DNA of 64,000 bases from Neptunomonas qingdaonensis (GCF_900113275.1 NZ_FOOU01000001.1:248001-312000), one strand, 5' to 3'. Shown: positions 44,390 through 54,710, numbered from the stretch's first letter. Program-made: numbers and translations. Notes: a model not told the origin generated them from the sequence alone.

Positions 44390-45808
44390 ATGGCGCTAAT
44401 ACAAAGACCTCATGGTGAAGAGCACCCGTTTTGGGGGTTTGGACCATTTAAAATTCGTTTACCCATTGTTCATTACCGCATTGAGATGCCTGAGGTTATT
44501 CAGGGGTTAGTGATGTTCGTGGTGGGACTGGCAATGATCCCGCTGCTGGAAAGATATTTAGGTATGCCTTATGAGGCGGCTTTGGCGTTCACTTTCGTTG
44601 CAGGGGTGGGATACATTTTACCTTCCTTGCTCGGTGTGCCGTTAGTCCCGGGTTGGATTACCGCGGCAATACCGGTTGTCCTGCTTTACCTGAACGGCTT
44701 TGAGCCAGGGCCGGAGGCTATTAAAGCCTTGTTTGCGCTACAGATTGAAGTAACGCTGATCTTTCTTATTCTTGGGGTTACTGGCTGGGGCTCTAAACTG
44801 GTTGATGTTATTCCTAACTCGTTGAAATCAGGAATAATCATTGGTGCGGGTATTGCGGCACTGATGGGTGAATTAAAAGTAGGCGGACGTATTGATGCAA
44901 CGCCGTACTCACTGATCTTCGGCTCTATTATCTCTGCTTATGTTCTGTTTTCACTGTCGTTTAAGAATGTAGTGGACAGTAACCCACTGGCTAAAAAAAT
45001 TGCTAACTTCGGTATGGTGCCGGGGATGTTAATTGCGATGGTGATTGGTTGGGGGGTAGGGGAGTACCCAATGCCAGAAGTTGAATGGGGCATTACTAAT
45101 CCAAACTTTTCACTGATGTGGGATTATCTGGTCTTTTCTACAGGTTTCCCTGATTGGGATGTCTATCTGCTAGCGATTCCAACAGCGATTATTGCTTATG
45201 TTATTGCGTTCGGTGACATCATTGTTGGCTTTACACTGGTTGAGCGTATTGACCATCTGCGTGACGATGAGAAAATTGAAAGTAGTGTAGACCGTGTCCA
45301 TTTGGTGACTGCTTTGCGTAACGGTATGCATGCGTTTCTGGCTCCGTGGCCAGGCTTGGCTGGCCCTCTGTGGACAGCAGCACATGCTACAGTGGCCGAG
45401 CGCTATGCGATGGGTCGTAAGGCGATGGACTCTATCTACAGTGGCGGTGGTACATTCTGGATTACTGGTTTAGTCGCACTGTTTTTGTTGCCGTTGGTTA
45501 CCTTGTTTAAGCCGGTACTTCCTATTGCGCTTTCACTCACGCTCGTATTGACTGCTTATATTTGCATCATGGTGGGTATGGAGCAGCTAAAAAATTCAGC
45601 TGAACGCGGTGTAGCGGGTATTGTTGCGGTAACGTTAGCCATGCCTGATCCGAAATCAACGGTATTTGCCGTAGCTATCGGACTGGTACTTTATTTCTTG
45701 ATTGAGCGTCCTCGTTTGTTGGGTAAACATGATCCTGCAGATGAAATTATTTTTGCTGATCCGGTAGAAAGTGAGCCAGCAGCTCCTCAGACGGAAAAGG
45801 TTAAGTAA
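44390..45808 (+). CDS. NCS2-like (xanthine/uracil-type) permease
   Basis: A 472-residue inner-membrane protein with about 12-14 hydrophobic segments. It resembles the solute-carrier-23/nucleobase-cation-symporter-2 group through GVPLVPGWITAAIPVVLLYL, VIPNSLKSGIIIGAGIAALMGELK and the later ALRNGMHAFLAPWPGLAGPLWTAAHATVAERY. The usual NCS2 QNxG signature is not evident, so the substrate is uncertain. AGGTGA precedes the ATG at 44390. A terminator follows. Confidence 0.78.
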   Translation: MALIQRPHGEEHPFWGFGPFKIRLPIVHYRIEMPEVIQGLVMFVVGLAMIPLLERYLGMPYEAALAFTFVAGVGYILPSLLGVPLVPGWITAAIPVVLLYLNGFEPGPEAIKALFALQIEVTLIFLILGVTGWGSKLVDVIPNSLKSGIIIGAGIAALMGELKVGGRIDATPYSLIFGSIISAYVLFSLSFKNVVDSNPLAKKIANFGMVPGMLIAMVIGWGVGEYPMPEVEWGITNPNFSLMWDYLVFSTGFPDWDVYLLAIPTAIIAYVIAFGDIIVGFTLVERIDHLRDDEKIESSVDRVHLVTALRNGMHAFLAPWPGLAGPLWTAAHATVAERYAMGRKAMDSIYSGGGTFWITGLVALFLLPLVTLFKPVLPIALSLTLVLTAYICIMVGMEQLKNSAERGVAGIVAVTLAMPDPKSTVFAVAIGLVLYFLIERPRLLGKHDPADEIIFADPVESEPAAPQTEKVK

Positions 45809-45828
45809 TATAGATTGTTAGTTAAAGT

Positions 45829-45857
45829 AAAAGGCCTGGAATTTTCCAGGCCTTTTG
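45829..45857 (+). terminator. Terminator after the permease
   Basis: AAAGGCCTGGAA and TTCCAGGCCTTT form a perfect 12-bp stem with a TT loop; flanking A and T tracts suit both strands. Confidence 0.92.
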
Positions 45858-45913
45858 TTGTGTGGCAGTATTAGCCTGTAGGCTGTGTTTTACTGCTATC
45901 AGCTTTGTTACCT

Positions 45914-46438
45914 TTATTTATCACCGTGTTTATAGCCGTGCTTTTTGCCATGCCCTTCACCATGACGTTCGCGCATGTCTTCAAACTTGCTCAGCTGTTC
46001 TGCTGTTAAAATCTTACTCAGCTCAGCTTTCATGCTGACTTTCTGATCCACTTTTTTAACAGCAAGATCTGCAGCTATACGTTTCGCCTCAGCTAGACTT
46101 TTATCGTAATCCGCAGCATTGGGGTCAAGATTGCGCGTTGCTTGATGGAAATTCTGCATCTCAGTGCGCATTGTCTGGTGCTGTTCTTGTTTGTCATTAA
46201 ACAATTTTTTCATCGCCACTTGCTGTTCGTCACTGAGTTCGAGTCGCTTTGACATACGCTCGACCATGCGTTCAGCCCGGTCTCCTTTATCTGACTTATG
46301 CATTCGGTCTTCATGACCGTGACCGTGTCCGCGATCACATTTTTCATTATCGTCATTATTATGCATGCTGGCAAAAGCCGCTGCGCCTGCAAGTAAGATA
46401 GGGGCTGTGATCATTGCAATAGTTAACTTTTTCATCAT
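45914..46438 (-). CDS. Spy/CpxP-family periplasmic protein, His-rich
   Basis: A 174-residue protein with a signal peptide of about 23 residues (KKLTIAMITAPILLAGAAAFA). Two LTxxQ-type motifs (LELSDEQQVAMKKL and ILTAEQLSKFEDM) are typical of Spy/CpxP chaperone-like proteins. Both ends are His/Lys/Asp-rich (DRGHGHGHEDRMHKSD and HGEGHGKKHGYKHGDK), suggesting metal binding. It is divergent from cpxR, and a CpxR box lies 69 bp upstream of its start. Confidence 0.9.
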   Translation of the reverse strand: MMKKLTIAMITAPILLAGAAAFASMHNNDDNEKCDRGHGHGHEDRMHKSDKGDRAERMVERMSKRLELSDEQQVAMKKLFNDKQEQHQTMRTEMQNFHQATRNLDPNAADYDKSLAEAKRIAADLAVKKVDQKVSMKAELSKILTAEQLSKFEDMRERHGEGHGKKHGYKHGDK

Positions 46439-46506
46439 GTATCTCCGGTGTTTGATTTGATGAAGCTATTCTGCACTTTATGACCGCAAAGTTGGGTTGA
46501 GTGGTT

Positions 46507-46521
46507 GTAAAGTTAGGTAAA
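46507..46521 (+). promoter_or_regulatory. CpxR box GTAAA-N5-GTAAA
   Basis: GTAAAGTTAGGTAAA matches the CpxR consensus exactly in both halves. It sits between the divergent spy-like gene and cpxR, so it may serve one or both. Confidence 0.85.
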
Positions 46522-46583
46522 GACTTATCCGGTCGCGTTTATCAACGCTACAATATAGGCGTTGATAATGTTGGGTGTAGACC

Positions 46584-47285
46584 ATGAATGAAAATCATAT
46601 CTTGTTAGTCGATGATGATCAGGAGTTAACAGAACTGTTATCTGATTATCTTGAAGCTGAGGGTGTAAAAGTCAGTGTCGAAAATAGCGCTAAAGCGGCG
46701 TTAGTTCGTTTGCAGAGTGATGAATCTTTCGACCTGGCTGTTTTCGATATTATGATGCCAGAGATGTCTGGGTTGGAGTTGTTGCAGCAGTTGCGACCTC
46801 GTCTTCAATTGCCGGTGATTATGCTCACGGGTCGTGGTGGTGATATTGATCGTATTCTGGGGCTTGAAATGGGCGCAGATGATTATCTTGCAAAGCCTTG
46901 CAATCCGCGGGAATTATTAGCCAGAATTCGGGCTGTTTTGCGACGAGCACAGCAACGTCCGGAACCCGATGCTGTTCAGCTTTTAACGTGTTGGGGTGTT
47001 GCGCTTGATCCGTCGACACGTGAGGTTTCTTTTGGGTCGCATTCTATTGATCTTACCAGTGCAGAGTTCAACGTCTTATATCAGTTTATGCAGCACCCGG
47101 GAGAAATTCTCAGTAAATCCAAGTTGACTGAAACTGTATTGCATCGCTCATTAACGGCTTATGATCGGGCGATTGATGTGCATGTCAGCCGTGTAAGGCA
47201 AAAATTGGCTCCGTTTATAGGAGAGAAAGAGTTGATTAAAACGATACGCGGAGAAGGCTATCTGTTCGTGCGAGATAATCAATGA
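46584..47285 (+). CDS. cpxR: Response regulator CpxR
   Basis: A 233-residue OmpR-type regulator. The receiver has the acidic pair (LLVDDDQEL) and phospho-acceptor D55 (LAVFDIMMPEMSG), with the lysine in DDYLAKPCNPRELLARIRAVLRR. The C-terminal winged helix is STREVSFGSHSIDLTSAEFNVL...HVSRVRQKL. Envelope-stress function is inferred from the paired CpxA-like sensor, the neighbouring spy-like gene and the CpxR box upstream. Its stop overlaps the cpxA start (ATGA). Confidence 0.93.
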   Translation: MNENHILLVDDDQELTELLSDYLEAEGVKVSVENSAKAALVRLQSDESFDLAVFDIMMPEMSGLELLQQLRPRLQLPVIMLTGRGGDIDRILGLEMGADDYLAKPCNPRELLARIRAVLRRAQQRPEPDAVQLLTCWGVALDPSTREVSFGSHSIDLTSAEFNVLYQFMQHPGEILSKSKLTETVLHRSLTAYDRAIDVHVSRVRQKLAPFIGEKELIKTIRGEGYLFVRDNQ

Positions 47286-48613
47286 AGTGGTTTAACAGGC
47301 TGTTCTGGAAAATATTTCTGGCATTCTGGCTGGCTAGTTTGAGTGTCATAATTGTCACGGTGCTGGTGGTCGGAGAGCTGGCTGAGCGGGATAGTGTGCG
47401 TCAAGTATTTGAGTATCGGGCGCGCGAGCAAGCTCAGAAAATTATCGTGTGGTATGAAACAGGCAATATTCGTTTACCTTATACGCCTCGTAAAAGTCGG
47501 GAAAAAAAACACGATAATGATGATCATCGCTCGTCGAAGAGATCTTCCAGATGGCTTTCGATGAACATTTACGATGCTGAAGGAATGTTGATATTTGGCA
47601 AGCAAGCAGAGCAACAGTCCGATCGTGTCATCACTCTTGATCTTGAGTCTTCGTCAGGGAAAAATTACGTCGCTAAAGTAAATCTTGAGCCTGCTACTAA
47701 CCATTTTGCGAGATTGCAGGCATTTTTGTTTTCAGTTCAGGCGATATTAGTGCTGATTGCATCAACGTTAGCCAGTATTTTGTTGACCATTATTGTCGTA
47801 AGGCCGGTGAATCGTCTTCGGGAATACGTGGAGCAATTTCACGGTGGGCAGTTTAATCTCAGAATTGAACCCGGATTGCTTAAACGCGGGGATGAAATTG
47901 GAGCGTTAGCGCGAGAATTCCAGCAAATGGCGGTGTATGTTGACCGTACTATGCAGGGGCAGCAGCGGTTATTGCAGGATGTTTCGCATGAGTTACGCGC
48001 GCCGTTGGCAAGGTTGCAGGTGGCGACGGGTTTAGCTGAGCAAAAGCTGGGTAGCGAGAGTAAAATTACACAGCGTATCAACCTGGAATGTGAGCGCTTA
48101 AGCAGGCTGATTGACGAAATGCTGACCTTGGCCAGATTAGATAATATTGAGGCGCAAGAGAGCCGTTTTGATGTGGCAAATGTCGTGGATGAGGCATTAG
48201 GTGATATCAGCTTTTCGCAGCCGGATAGAAAAATCACTGTGCTTAATAAGCTGTCATCGCCAGGTTACTGCCAGGGGAATTCAGAGTTGCTGATGCGTGC
48301 ACTGAGTAATGTGTTCGGTAATATCCTCAAACATACCAACGCTGATTGCGCGGTCGATGTTGTATTAGCGCCATCCGATAAAAAATGTATGAGTATAACG
48401 ATTCGGGATTATGGCGAAGGAGTGAGCGAGGAAGCGTTAGCTTCGCTGTTTGAGCCTTTTTATCGACACAATAATAATGCGAATAGCTTCGGGCTTGGGC
48501 TGAGTATTGCGAAAAGAGCCGTGGAGCGATTACATGGCAGTATTCAGGCTAAGAATATGGATGAGGGCTTCGCTGTGATTCTTCAGTTGCCTTTAGCGCC
48601 TGCTGATCGGTGA
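47282..48613 (+). CDS. cpxA: Sensor histidine kinase CpxA
   Basis: A 443-residue membrane kinase. Two helices (residues about 8-28 and 150-172) flank a periplasmic sensor domain. A HAMP segment RPVNRLREYVEQFHGGQF follows, then the HisKA box with the phosphorylated histidine in DVSHELRAPLARLQ, an N-box NVFGNILKHT, a G1 box IRDYGEGVSEE, and the final GLGLSIAKRAVERLHG. It is coupled to cpxR. A large hairpin follows the gene. Confidence 0.93.
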   Translation: MKWFNRLFWKIFLAFWLASLSVIIVTVLVVGELAERDSVRQVFEYRAREQAQKIIVWYETGNIRLPYTPRKSREKKHDNDDHRSSKRSSRWLSMNIYDAEGMLIFGKQAEQQSDRVITLDLESSSGKNYVAKVNLEPATNHFARLQAFLFSVQAILVLIASTLASILLTIIVVRPVNRLREYVEQFHGGQFNLRIEPGLLKRGDEIGALAREFQQMAVYVDRTMQGQQRLLQDVSHELRAPLARLQVATGLAEQKLGSESKITQRINLECERLSRLIDEMLTLARLDNIEAQESRFDVANVVDEALGDISFSQPDRKITVLNKLSSPGYCQGNSELLMRALSNVFGNILKHTNADCAVDVVLAPSDKKCMSITIRDYGEGVSEEALASLFEPFYRHNNNANSFGLGLSIAKRAVERLHGSIQAKNMDEGFAVILQLPLAPADR

Positions 48614-48645
48614 TATTCCAGGCATTGAGCCAGATATGAGATATT

Positions 48646-48700
48646 AAAAAGCACCTTCTGGAAAGCTCGTAAATGAAGTGCTTTCCAGAAGGTGCTTTTT
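48646..48700. terminator. 21-bp perfect inverted repeat, bidirectional terminator
   Basis: Left arm 48646-48666 (AAAAAGCACCTTCTGG...) pairs perfectly with right arm 48680-48700 (...CCAGAAGGTGCTTTTT) around a 13-base loop. A- and T-tracts on both sides suit termination of cpxA and of the convergent PII gene. Confidence 0.92.
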
Positions 48701-48718
48701 GAGAGAACGTGGTGAGAA

Positions 48719-49069
<351 letters not shown>

Positions 49070-49170
49070 TTAATGTCGAATATAGTCATCGACTGTCGAG
49101 CATACTTAAATAATATGCCGCCAGTATACTCATATTTATCAAATAGCGCATTGCTTCAACACAAATTCAG

Positions 49171-49194
49171 AAAGGGTGCCGAAGCACCCTTTTT
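49171..49194. terminator. Hairpin between amtB and the downstream PII gene
   Basis: AAAGGGTGC and GCACCCTTT pair around CGAA. The T-run favours the plus strand, but the hairpin lies right after amtB on the minus strand. Confidence 0.65.
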
Positions 49195-49220
49195 AATATA
49201 TACGATATTAATTTGTAACC

Positions 49221-50495
49221 TTATTTTCCGGTAGATTTGAACTCTGGGTAAGCTTCCATGCCGCACTCAGCAATATCAGCACCTTCGTACTCTTCCTCTT
49301 CGCTGATGCGTAAACCCATGACCGCTTTGAGGATAAACCAGACAACTAAGCTTGCGCAGAATACCCAACCAAAGATAGAGACAATACCTAACAACTGAGC
49401 TCCGAAGGTTGCATCTGCATTGTTGAATGGTACAACCAACAGTCCCCAGATACCGACAACACCGTGTACTGAGATCGCACCGACTGGATCATCAATACGT
49501 ATTTTATCGAGTGTCAGGATTGAGAAGACCACTAATACACCACCAATCGCACCAATGATGGTAGAACTAACGGCAGTAGGTGATAAAGGATCTGCAGTGA
49601 TAGCTACCAGTCCAGCCAGTGCACCGTTAAGTGCCATGGTTAAATCAGCCTTTTTGAACAGCAGGCGGGCAAAAATAAGTGCGGCGATACAACCACCGGC
49701 GGCGGCAGCGTTAGTATTAACAAACACCTGAGCAACCGAATTAGCGTCTTCAACAGTTGATAATTTTAGTTGTGATCCGCCGTTAAAACCGAACCAGCCT
49801 AACCACAGTACAAATGTACCCAGAGTGGCGAGTGGCAGGTTAGCACCAGGGATTGCGTTGATAGATCCGTTTTTACCGTACTTGCCTTTACGGGCACCTA
49901 GTACCAGTACGCCAGCGAGTGCCGCAGAAGCACCTGCCATGTGGACGATACCCGATCCTGCAAAGTCAGAGAATCCTGCTTCGCTGAGGAAACCGCCGCC
50001 CCATGTCCAGTAACCTTCTACTGGGTAGATGAAGCCTGTCATCACTACAGCAAAAGCCAGGAAAGCCCAAAGTTTCATACGCTCTGCAACGGCACCCGAT
50101 ACAATAGACATCGCTGTTGCGACAAAGACTACCTGGAAAAAGAAGTCTGAACGTGAAGAGTAGTAGGGGGCGTCATCACCACCCGCCAGGACGGCATCAA
50201 CACCGTTCTCATCACCAATCAGAGCGCCAATGTTAGGCAAGATTCCGCCAGCATCAGAGCTGTACATGATGAAGTAACCGCATATCAGATACATCGTACA
50301 AGCGATGGCATACAGGGCAATATTCTTGGTAAGGATTTCAGTGGTGTTTTTTGCGCGAACCAGTCCGGCTTCGAGCATGGCAAACCCTGCCGCCATCCAC
50401 ATAACCAAAGCACCGCATATAAGAAAGTAGAAGGTATCTACTGCGTATTTTAGCTGGGCCAGATCGCCCGCTGTACTATTTAATAACTCTTCCAT
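49221..50495 (-). CDS. amtB: Ammonium channel AmtB
   Basis: A 424-residue Amt/Rh channel with eleven helices. The first helix is DTFYFLICGALVMWMAAGFAMLEAGLVRAKNTTEILTKNI. Pore histidines lie in GSGIVHMAGASAALAG and ISVHGVVGIWG. The C-terminal cytoplasmic tail begins LKAVMGLRISEEEEYEGADIAECGMEAYPEF. It does not open with a clear cleavable signal. It sits between two PII genes, one of which starts the operon; PII normally plugs AmtB when nitrogen is sufficient. Confidence 0.96.
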   Translation of the reverse strand: MEELLNSTAGDLAQLKYAVDTFYFLICGALVMWMAAGFAMLEAGLVRAKNTTEILTKNIALYAIACTMYLICGYFIMYSSDAGGILPNIGALIGDENGVDAVLAGGDDAPYYSSRSDFFFQVVFVATAMSIVSGAVAERMKLWAFLAFAVVMTGFIYPVEGYWTWGGGFLSEAGFSDFAGSGIVHMAGASAALAGVLVLGARKGKYGKNGSINAIPGANLPLATLGTFVLWLGWFGFNGGSQLKLSTVEDANSVAQVFVNTNAAAAGGCIAALIFARLLFKKADLTMALNGALAGLVAITADPLSPTAVSSTIIGAIGGVLVVFSILTLDKIRIDDPVGAISVHGVVGIWGLLVVPFNNADATFGAQLLGIVSIFGWVFCASLVVWFILKAVMGLRISEEEEYEGADIAECGMEAYPEFKSTGK

Positions 50496-50533
50496 TACAT
50501 CTGCCCTCCGTCAGGCTCGATACTTAATTCGAT

Positions 50534-51061
<528 letters not shown>

Positions 51062-51192
51062 TTACTGTGCATGCTCTATTTTGGTGCGTCGCGTGTCAGT
51101 GGATATCTGAAAAGTTGCAAAGCAATAATAGAAGGAAAAGGATTCTGCCGTTATAGTGACGTTAAATTGTTAAAACGTAAGAGAGGAAAAAA

Positions 51193-51465
51193 ATGAATGA
51201 GAAGCTTATAGAAGGTTTGTCTGCACAGTTTTCACAGATGATGAATACATTCAGTAGCGGTACAGAGTTACCGGGGCAGCAGCAGGTACGCGTATTTCTG
51301 CAGTCTGCGTTAAGCAAGATGGACCTGGTAACGCGTGATGAGTTTGATGCGCAGGCCGCTGTTCTGATGCGCACAAGAGAAAAAGTAGAGCAGATGGAAA
51401 AGCTGCTGGCTGACCTTGAAAGCCGTTTAGATGCAGCGGCCACTGAGAATTCTGATAAGGAATAA
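51193..51465 (+). CDS. ubiK: Ubiquinone biosynthesis accessory factor UbiK (YqiC)
   Basis: A 90-residue coiled-coil protein. The C-terminal region VTRDEFDAQAAVLMRTREKVEQMEKLLADLESRL matches UbiK/BMFP-domain proteins, and the N-terminal LSAQFSQMMNTFSS is an amphipathic helix. In relatives it helps aerobic ubiquinone synthesis. AGAGGAAAA precedes the ATG. It lies next to the nitrogen cluster and before the GGDEF-like gene, an order also seen near amtB in Pseudomonas. Confidence 0.9.
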   Translation: MNEKLIEGLSAQFSQMMNTFSSGTELPGQQQVRVFLQSALSKMDLVTRDEFDAQAAVLMRTREKVEQMEKLLADLESRLDAAATENSDKE

Positions 51466-51560
51466 GATAAGAAGTAGCATACAAAATAAGGACGAAATAA
51501 GGACATGTGCGCTATCAAGAGGCACGCAGTAAAAGCGGTTGTTGTTTAAGGGTATCGATA

Positions 51561-53135
51561 ATGAGATGTCACCTTGCCTGGATAGACTTAGCTGGTAAGT
51601 ATATTAATTGTACGCAAGAGTATGCTGCATTGTGCGGGCAGTCGGTCGAGTCAATGACTGGCTTGTACGTAAATGAACTTCATTCTTGTCAGAGTCTTCC
51701 GCTATTAGACTCTGCGTTTTCAGCGGCAAGAAAGGATGGGCAGACAGACCTGCTATTGGCTTTATTTGATGCGCACACGCTTTATGATTGTCGACTTTTG
51801 TGGATGGAGGTGGCGCAGCATTTTGTGTTGTATATCGAGCGCGCTGTAAAGCAGCCTTTGCTGTATGAGCAGCTGCTCAGTGCAACCAATGATACCCCCG
51901 TGCCTCTTTTTAAAGTGGCGCTGAATGCTCAAATTTCCAGTGCCATAAAGTCAGGTAAGCAGGTGGCCTTACTGAAACTGGGGCTGGAGCGGTTTCAATG
52001 GATTCAGGATTCGCTCGGTGAGGTTGCCAGTGAGGTGATTGTAGAAGAGGTCGCGAGCCGGTTACTCTCAACGCTGAGAGAGGGCGATATACTTTTCAGG
52101 GTGAATGATGATGCTTTTGTTATTCAGTTATCCCACCTGGATGAGGCGGAATCAGCGGTGAGTATTGCGCATCGTCTTATTCAACAGCTGTCCTACGGTA
52201 TCCGTATCGATCAGCGGGAATTACATCTGACAGCGTCAGTGGGGGTTGCTTTAGCGCCGCTGCAAGCCAGTGATGCTGCCGGGTTACTCGGTGCCGCCAG
52301 TCAGGCATTGAATGCCTTACAAAACTCAGAAACGAGTGGCGTTCGCTTGTATGATCCGCTGAGGCAGCGCAAAGCGATGAGCTTGAATGATCTGGTGCAG
52401 TTGATTGAACCCGATTATCACAGTATTGAACTCGCCTACCGGCCCGTTTACGGTGCACGCAGTCACCGGATTGAAGCCGCCCAATTGGTGCCTTTATTGC
52501 GAGGGGTGCCCTGTGTGGGTGATGAAGAACATCTACTCACTCAGCTGTTAGAGGGCGGCGATAGCGGTTGGCACACTTATCTCAGTTGGATTTTTAATCA
52601 GCTGGAAGCGCCATTGCAGCAATTGTCGCAACACAAAGGCTTTCAGGGTGTGGTGGTTCGCATCCCGCCTTATGTATTGGAGTTGCCGTCCTTCATGGAG
52701 TTCATGACCACACGTCTGACGTTATCTGAATGTGTGCGTAACAACGTATTACTGGAAGTGGGTGCGATCGAAACACGTGATCATGAAGGTGTTTTATTTG
52801 ATCTGGAAGCATTAGGCTTTGGCATTGTGTTGGGTGGATTAACTGACTATTTGCCGCCAATGCAACAGTTGAAAGAGCTGGAGCCGCGATTGCTGAAGCT
52901 GGATGCAGCGCTGGTTCAGGCGATGGAAACCGATGTGAAGCAGCGCTATCAGCTGGAAAAATTAGCGGATATGGCAGCAGATCTTGGGATTTCGTTAGCG
53001 GCGGATGGTGTACAGTCTGCCGGGCAACGTATGCAGTTGTCGCATCAGGGGGTTGAGTATATGCAGGGCGATTACTTCGGCAGCTTACTCAGCGTTGATC
53101 TATTATTTGAACAACTGCTGTTAGAAAATATCTGA
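51561..53135 (+). CDS. Degenerate GGDEF-EAL protein
   Basis: A 524-residue protein with an N-terminal PAS-like part (LAWIDLAGKYINCTQEYAALCG), a GGDEF-like domain and an EAL-like domain. The GGDEF signature is replaced by VNDDAFVIQ, and the EAL part has RIEAAQLVP and VLLEVGAIETR in place of EAL and ELTES. It therefore probably binds cyclic-di-GMP or acts as an adaptor rather than making or degrading it. AAGGG lies 8 bases before the ATG at 51561; a GTG at 51507 would add 18 residues. Confidence 0.78.
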   Translation: MRCHLAWIDLAGKYINCTQEYAALCGQSVESMTGLYVNELHSCQSLPLLDSAFSAARKDGQTDLLLALFDAHTLYDCRLLWMEVAQHFVLYIERAVKQPLLYEQLLSATNDTPVPLFKVALNAQISSAIKSGKQVALLKLGLERFQWIQDSLGEVASEVIVEEVASRLLSTLREGDILFRVNDDAFVIQLSHLDEAESAVSIAHRLIQQLSYGIRIDQRELHLTASVGVALAPLQASDAAGLLGAASQALNALQNSETSGVRLYDPLRQRKAMSLNDLVQLIEPDYHSIELAYRPVYGARSHRIEAAQLVPLLRGVPCVGDEEHLLTQLLEGGDSGWHTYLSWIFNQLEAPLQQLSQHKGFQGVVVRIPPYVLELPSFMEFMTTRLTLSECVRNNVLLEVGAIETRDHEGVLFDLEALGFGIVLGGLTDYLPPMQQLKELEPRLLKLDAALVQAMETDVKQRYQLEKLADMAADLGISLAADGVQSAGQRMQLSHQGVEYMQGDYFGSLLSVDLLFEQLLLENI

Positions 53136-53183
53136 TTTTTATATTTTTTTATTTATAGTGTTTGATTATCCAGGGAAGGATGT

Positions 53184-54710
53184 ATGTCACTTGCGATTGT
53201 TCACACCCGCGCGCAGCTTGGCGTAGCGGCTCCCTCAGTTACTGTTGAAATTCACCTGTCAGCAGGCTTGCCTGCCTTAATGCTGGTCGGGTTGCCTGAA
53301 GCGGCGGTGCGCGAAAGTAAAGAGCGGGTGCGAAGCGCGATTATCAATTCCGGTTTCGAGTTCCCACAAAGACGTATCACCATTAATCTGGCGCCTGCTG
53401 ACCTGCCGAAAGAGGGAGGTCGATACGACCTTGCTATCGCGGTCGGTATCTTAGTAGCCTCTAATCAGTTGCCTGCAAAATTACTGGATAATATTGAGTT
53501 ATTAGGCGAGCTGGCCTTGTCAGGTGAATTGCGCAGCATTACCGGTGTTTTGCCGGCGGCGGTGGCATGTAAAAAGCAGCGCCGTGCGTTGTGGATACCG
53601 ACAAAAAATTGTTCGGAGGCTGCACTGGTACGCGAGTTAGATATACGTGTGGCAGACCACTTGTTGGATGTTTGTGCCGCACTAGCAGGTAAAAAAGAGC
53701 TGCAAAATGCTGAGCAAGAATCGCCACCGCTGACATTGCCTGTCTGTGTAAATGATCTGTCTGACGTGAAAGGACAAATTAAAGCGAAGCGCGCATTAGA
53801 GATAGCGGCGGCGGGTGGGCATAATTTGCTGATGAATGGCGTTCCTGGTAGTGGCAAAAGCATGTTGGCGGCGCGATTACCCGGATTACTGCCTTCGTTA
53901 ATTGAAGAAGAGCGCCTGGAAACAGCCGCGATCTATTCGGTTGCAGGCTTGCCGGTTGATGATATTTGCCGGGGAACGCGTCCGTTTAGAGCGCCTCATC
54001 ATACGGCGTCTGCTGCGGCGCTGGTGGGTGGGGGGAGTCATCCCCGGCCCGGTGAAATATCCTTGGCACATCATGGAGTTCTCTTCCTTGATGAACTACC
54101 CGAATTTTCGCGCAAAGTTTTAGAGGTGCTGCGTGAGCCTCTGGAAACCGGCTCGATACTGATATCGCGTGCGGCACGTCAAACGGAGTTTCCTGCGAGT
54201 TTCCAGTTGATTGCCGCAATGAACCCATGTCCTTGCGGTTATGCCGGTGACAGCTCAGGAAAGTGCCGTTGTACGCCGGATCAGGTACGGCGTTACCAAG
54301 AGAAGTTGTCGGGCCCATTACTCGATCGTATTGATCTGTTCGTTACTGTGGCTGCACTGCCGGCTGAAACATTGTTGCGGTTGGATAACTCAAAGGCAGA
54401 AAGCAGTGCGGATGTATCCGGCAGAGTTTCGGCTGCATTGCAGTTACAGTATCAGCGGCAGTCTTGCCGCAATAATGTATTGGCTGCGCAGTCGCTGGAT
54501 GCTATTTGCCAGTTAACCGATCAAAACAGACAGCTCTTAGCGACGGCGGCGACACGTTTTGGTTTGTCTGCCAGGGCTTGTCATCGTGTCATGAAGGTCG
54601 CGCGTACCATTGCTGATTTGAACGCCAATGAAAAGGTTGAAAGTGCTGACCTGATGGAAGCATTAGGTTTTCGCCAAGGCCTGGCTAATCAGCCCTCAGT
54701 ATTTTCATAA
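53184..54710 (+). CDS. comM: YifB/ComM-family magnesium chelatase-like AAA+ ATPase
   Basis: A 508-residue protein. The N-terminal domain reads RAQLGVAAPSVTVEIHLSAGLPALMLVGLPEAAVRESKERVRSAI. The AAA+ core has Walker A GVPGSGKSML, the HHTASAAALVGGG segment and Walker B GVLFLDELPEF. The C-terminal part has CPCGYAGDSSGKCRCTPDQVRRYQEKLSGPLLDRIDL. In competent bacteria ComM is a branch-migration helicase used in transformation. Its 3' end overlaps the convergent gene by 26 bases. Confidence 0.95.
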   Translation: MSLAIVHTRAQLGVAAPSVTVEIHLSAGLPALMLVGLPEAAVRESKERVRSAIINSGFEFPQRRITINLAPADLPKEGGRYDLAIAVGILVASNQLPAKLLDNIELLGELALSGELRSITGVLPAAVACKKQRRALWIPTKNCSEAALVRELDIRVADHLLDVCAALAGKKELQNAEQESPPLTLPVCVNDLSDVKGQIKAKRALEIAAAGGHNLLMNGVPGSGKSMLAARLPGLLPSLIEEERLETAAIYSVAGLPVDDICRGTRPFRAPHHTASAAALVGGGSHPRPGEISLAHHGVLFLDELPEFSRKVLEVLREPLETGSILISRAARQTEFPASFQLIAAMNPCPCGYAGDSSGKCRCTPDQVRRYQEKLSGPLLDRIDLFVTVAALPAETLLRLDNSKAESSADVSGRVSAALQLQYQRQSCRNNVLAAQSLDAICQLTDQNRQLLATAATRFGLSARACHRVMKVARTIADLNANEKVESADLMEALGFRQGLANQPSVFS

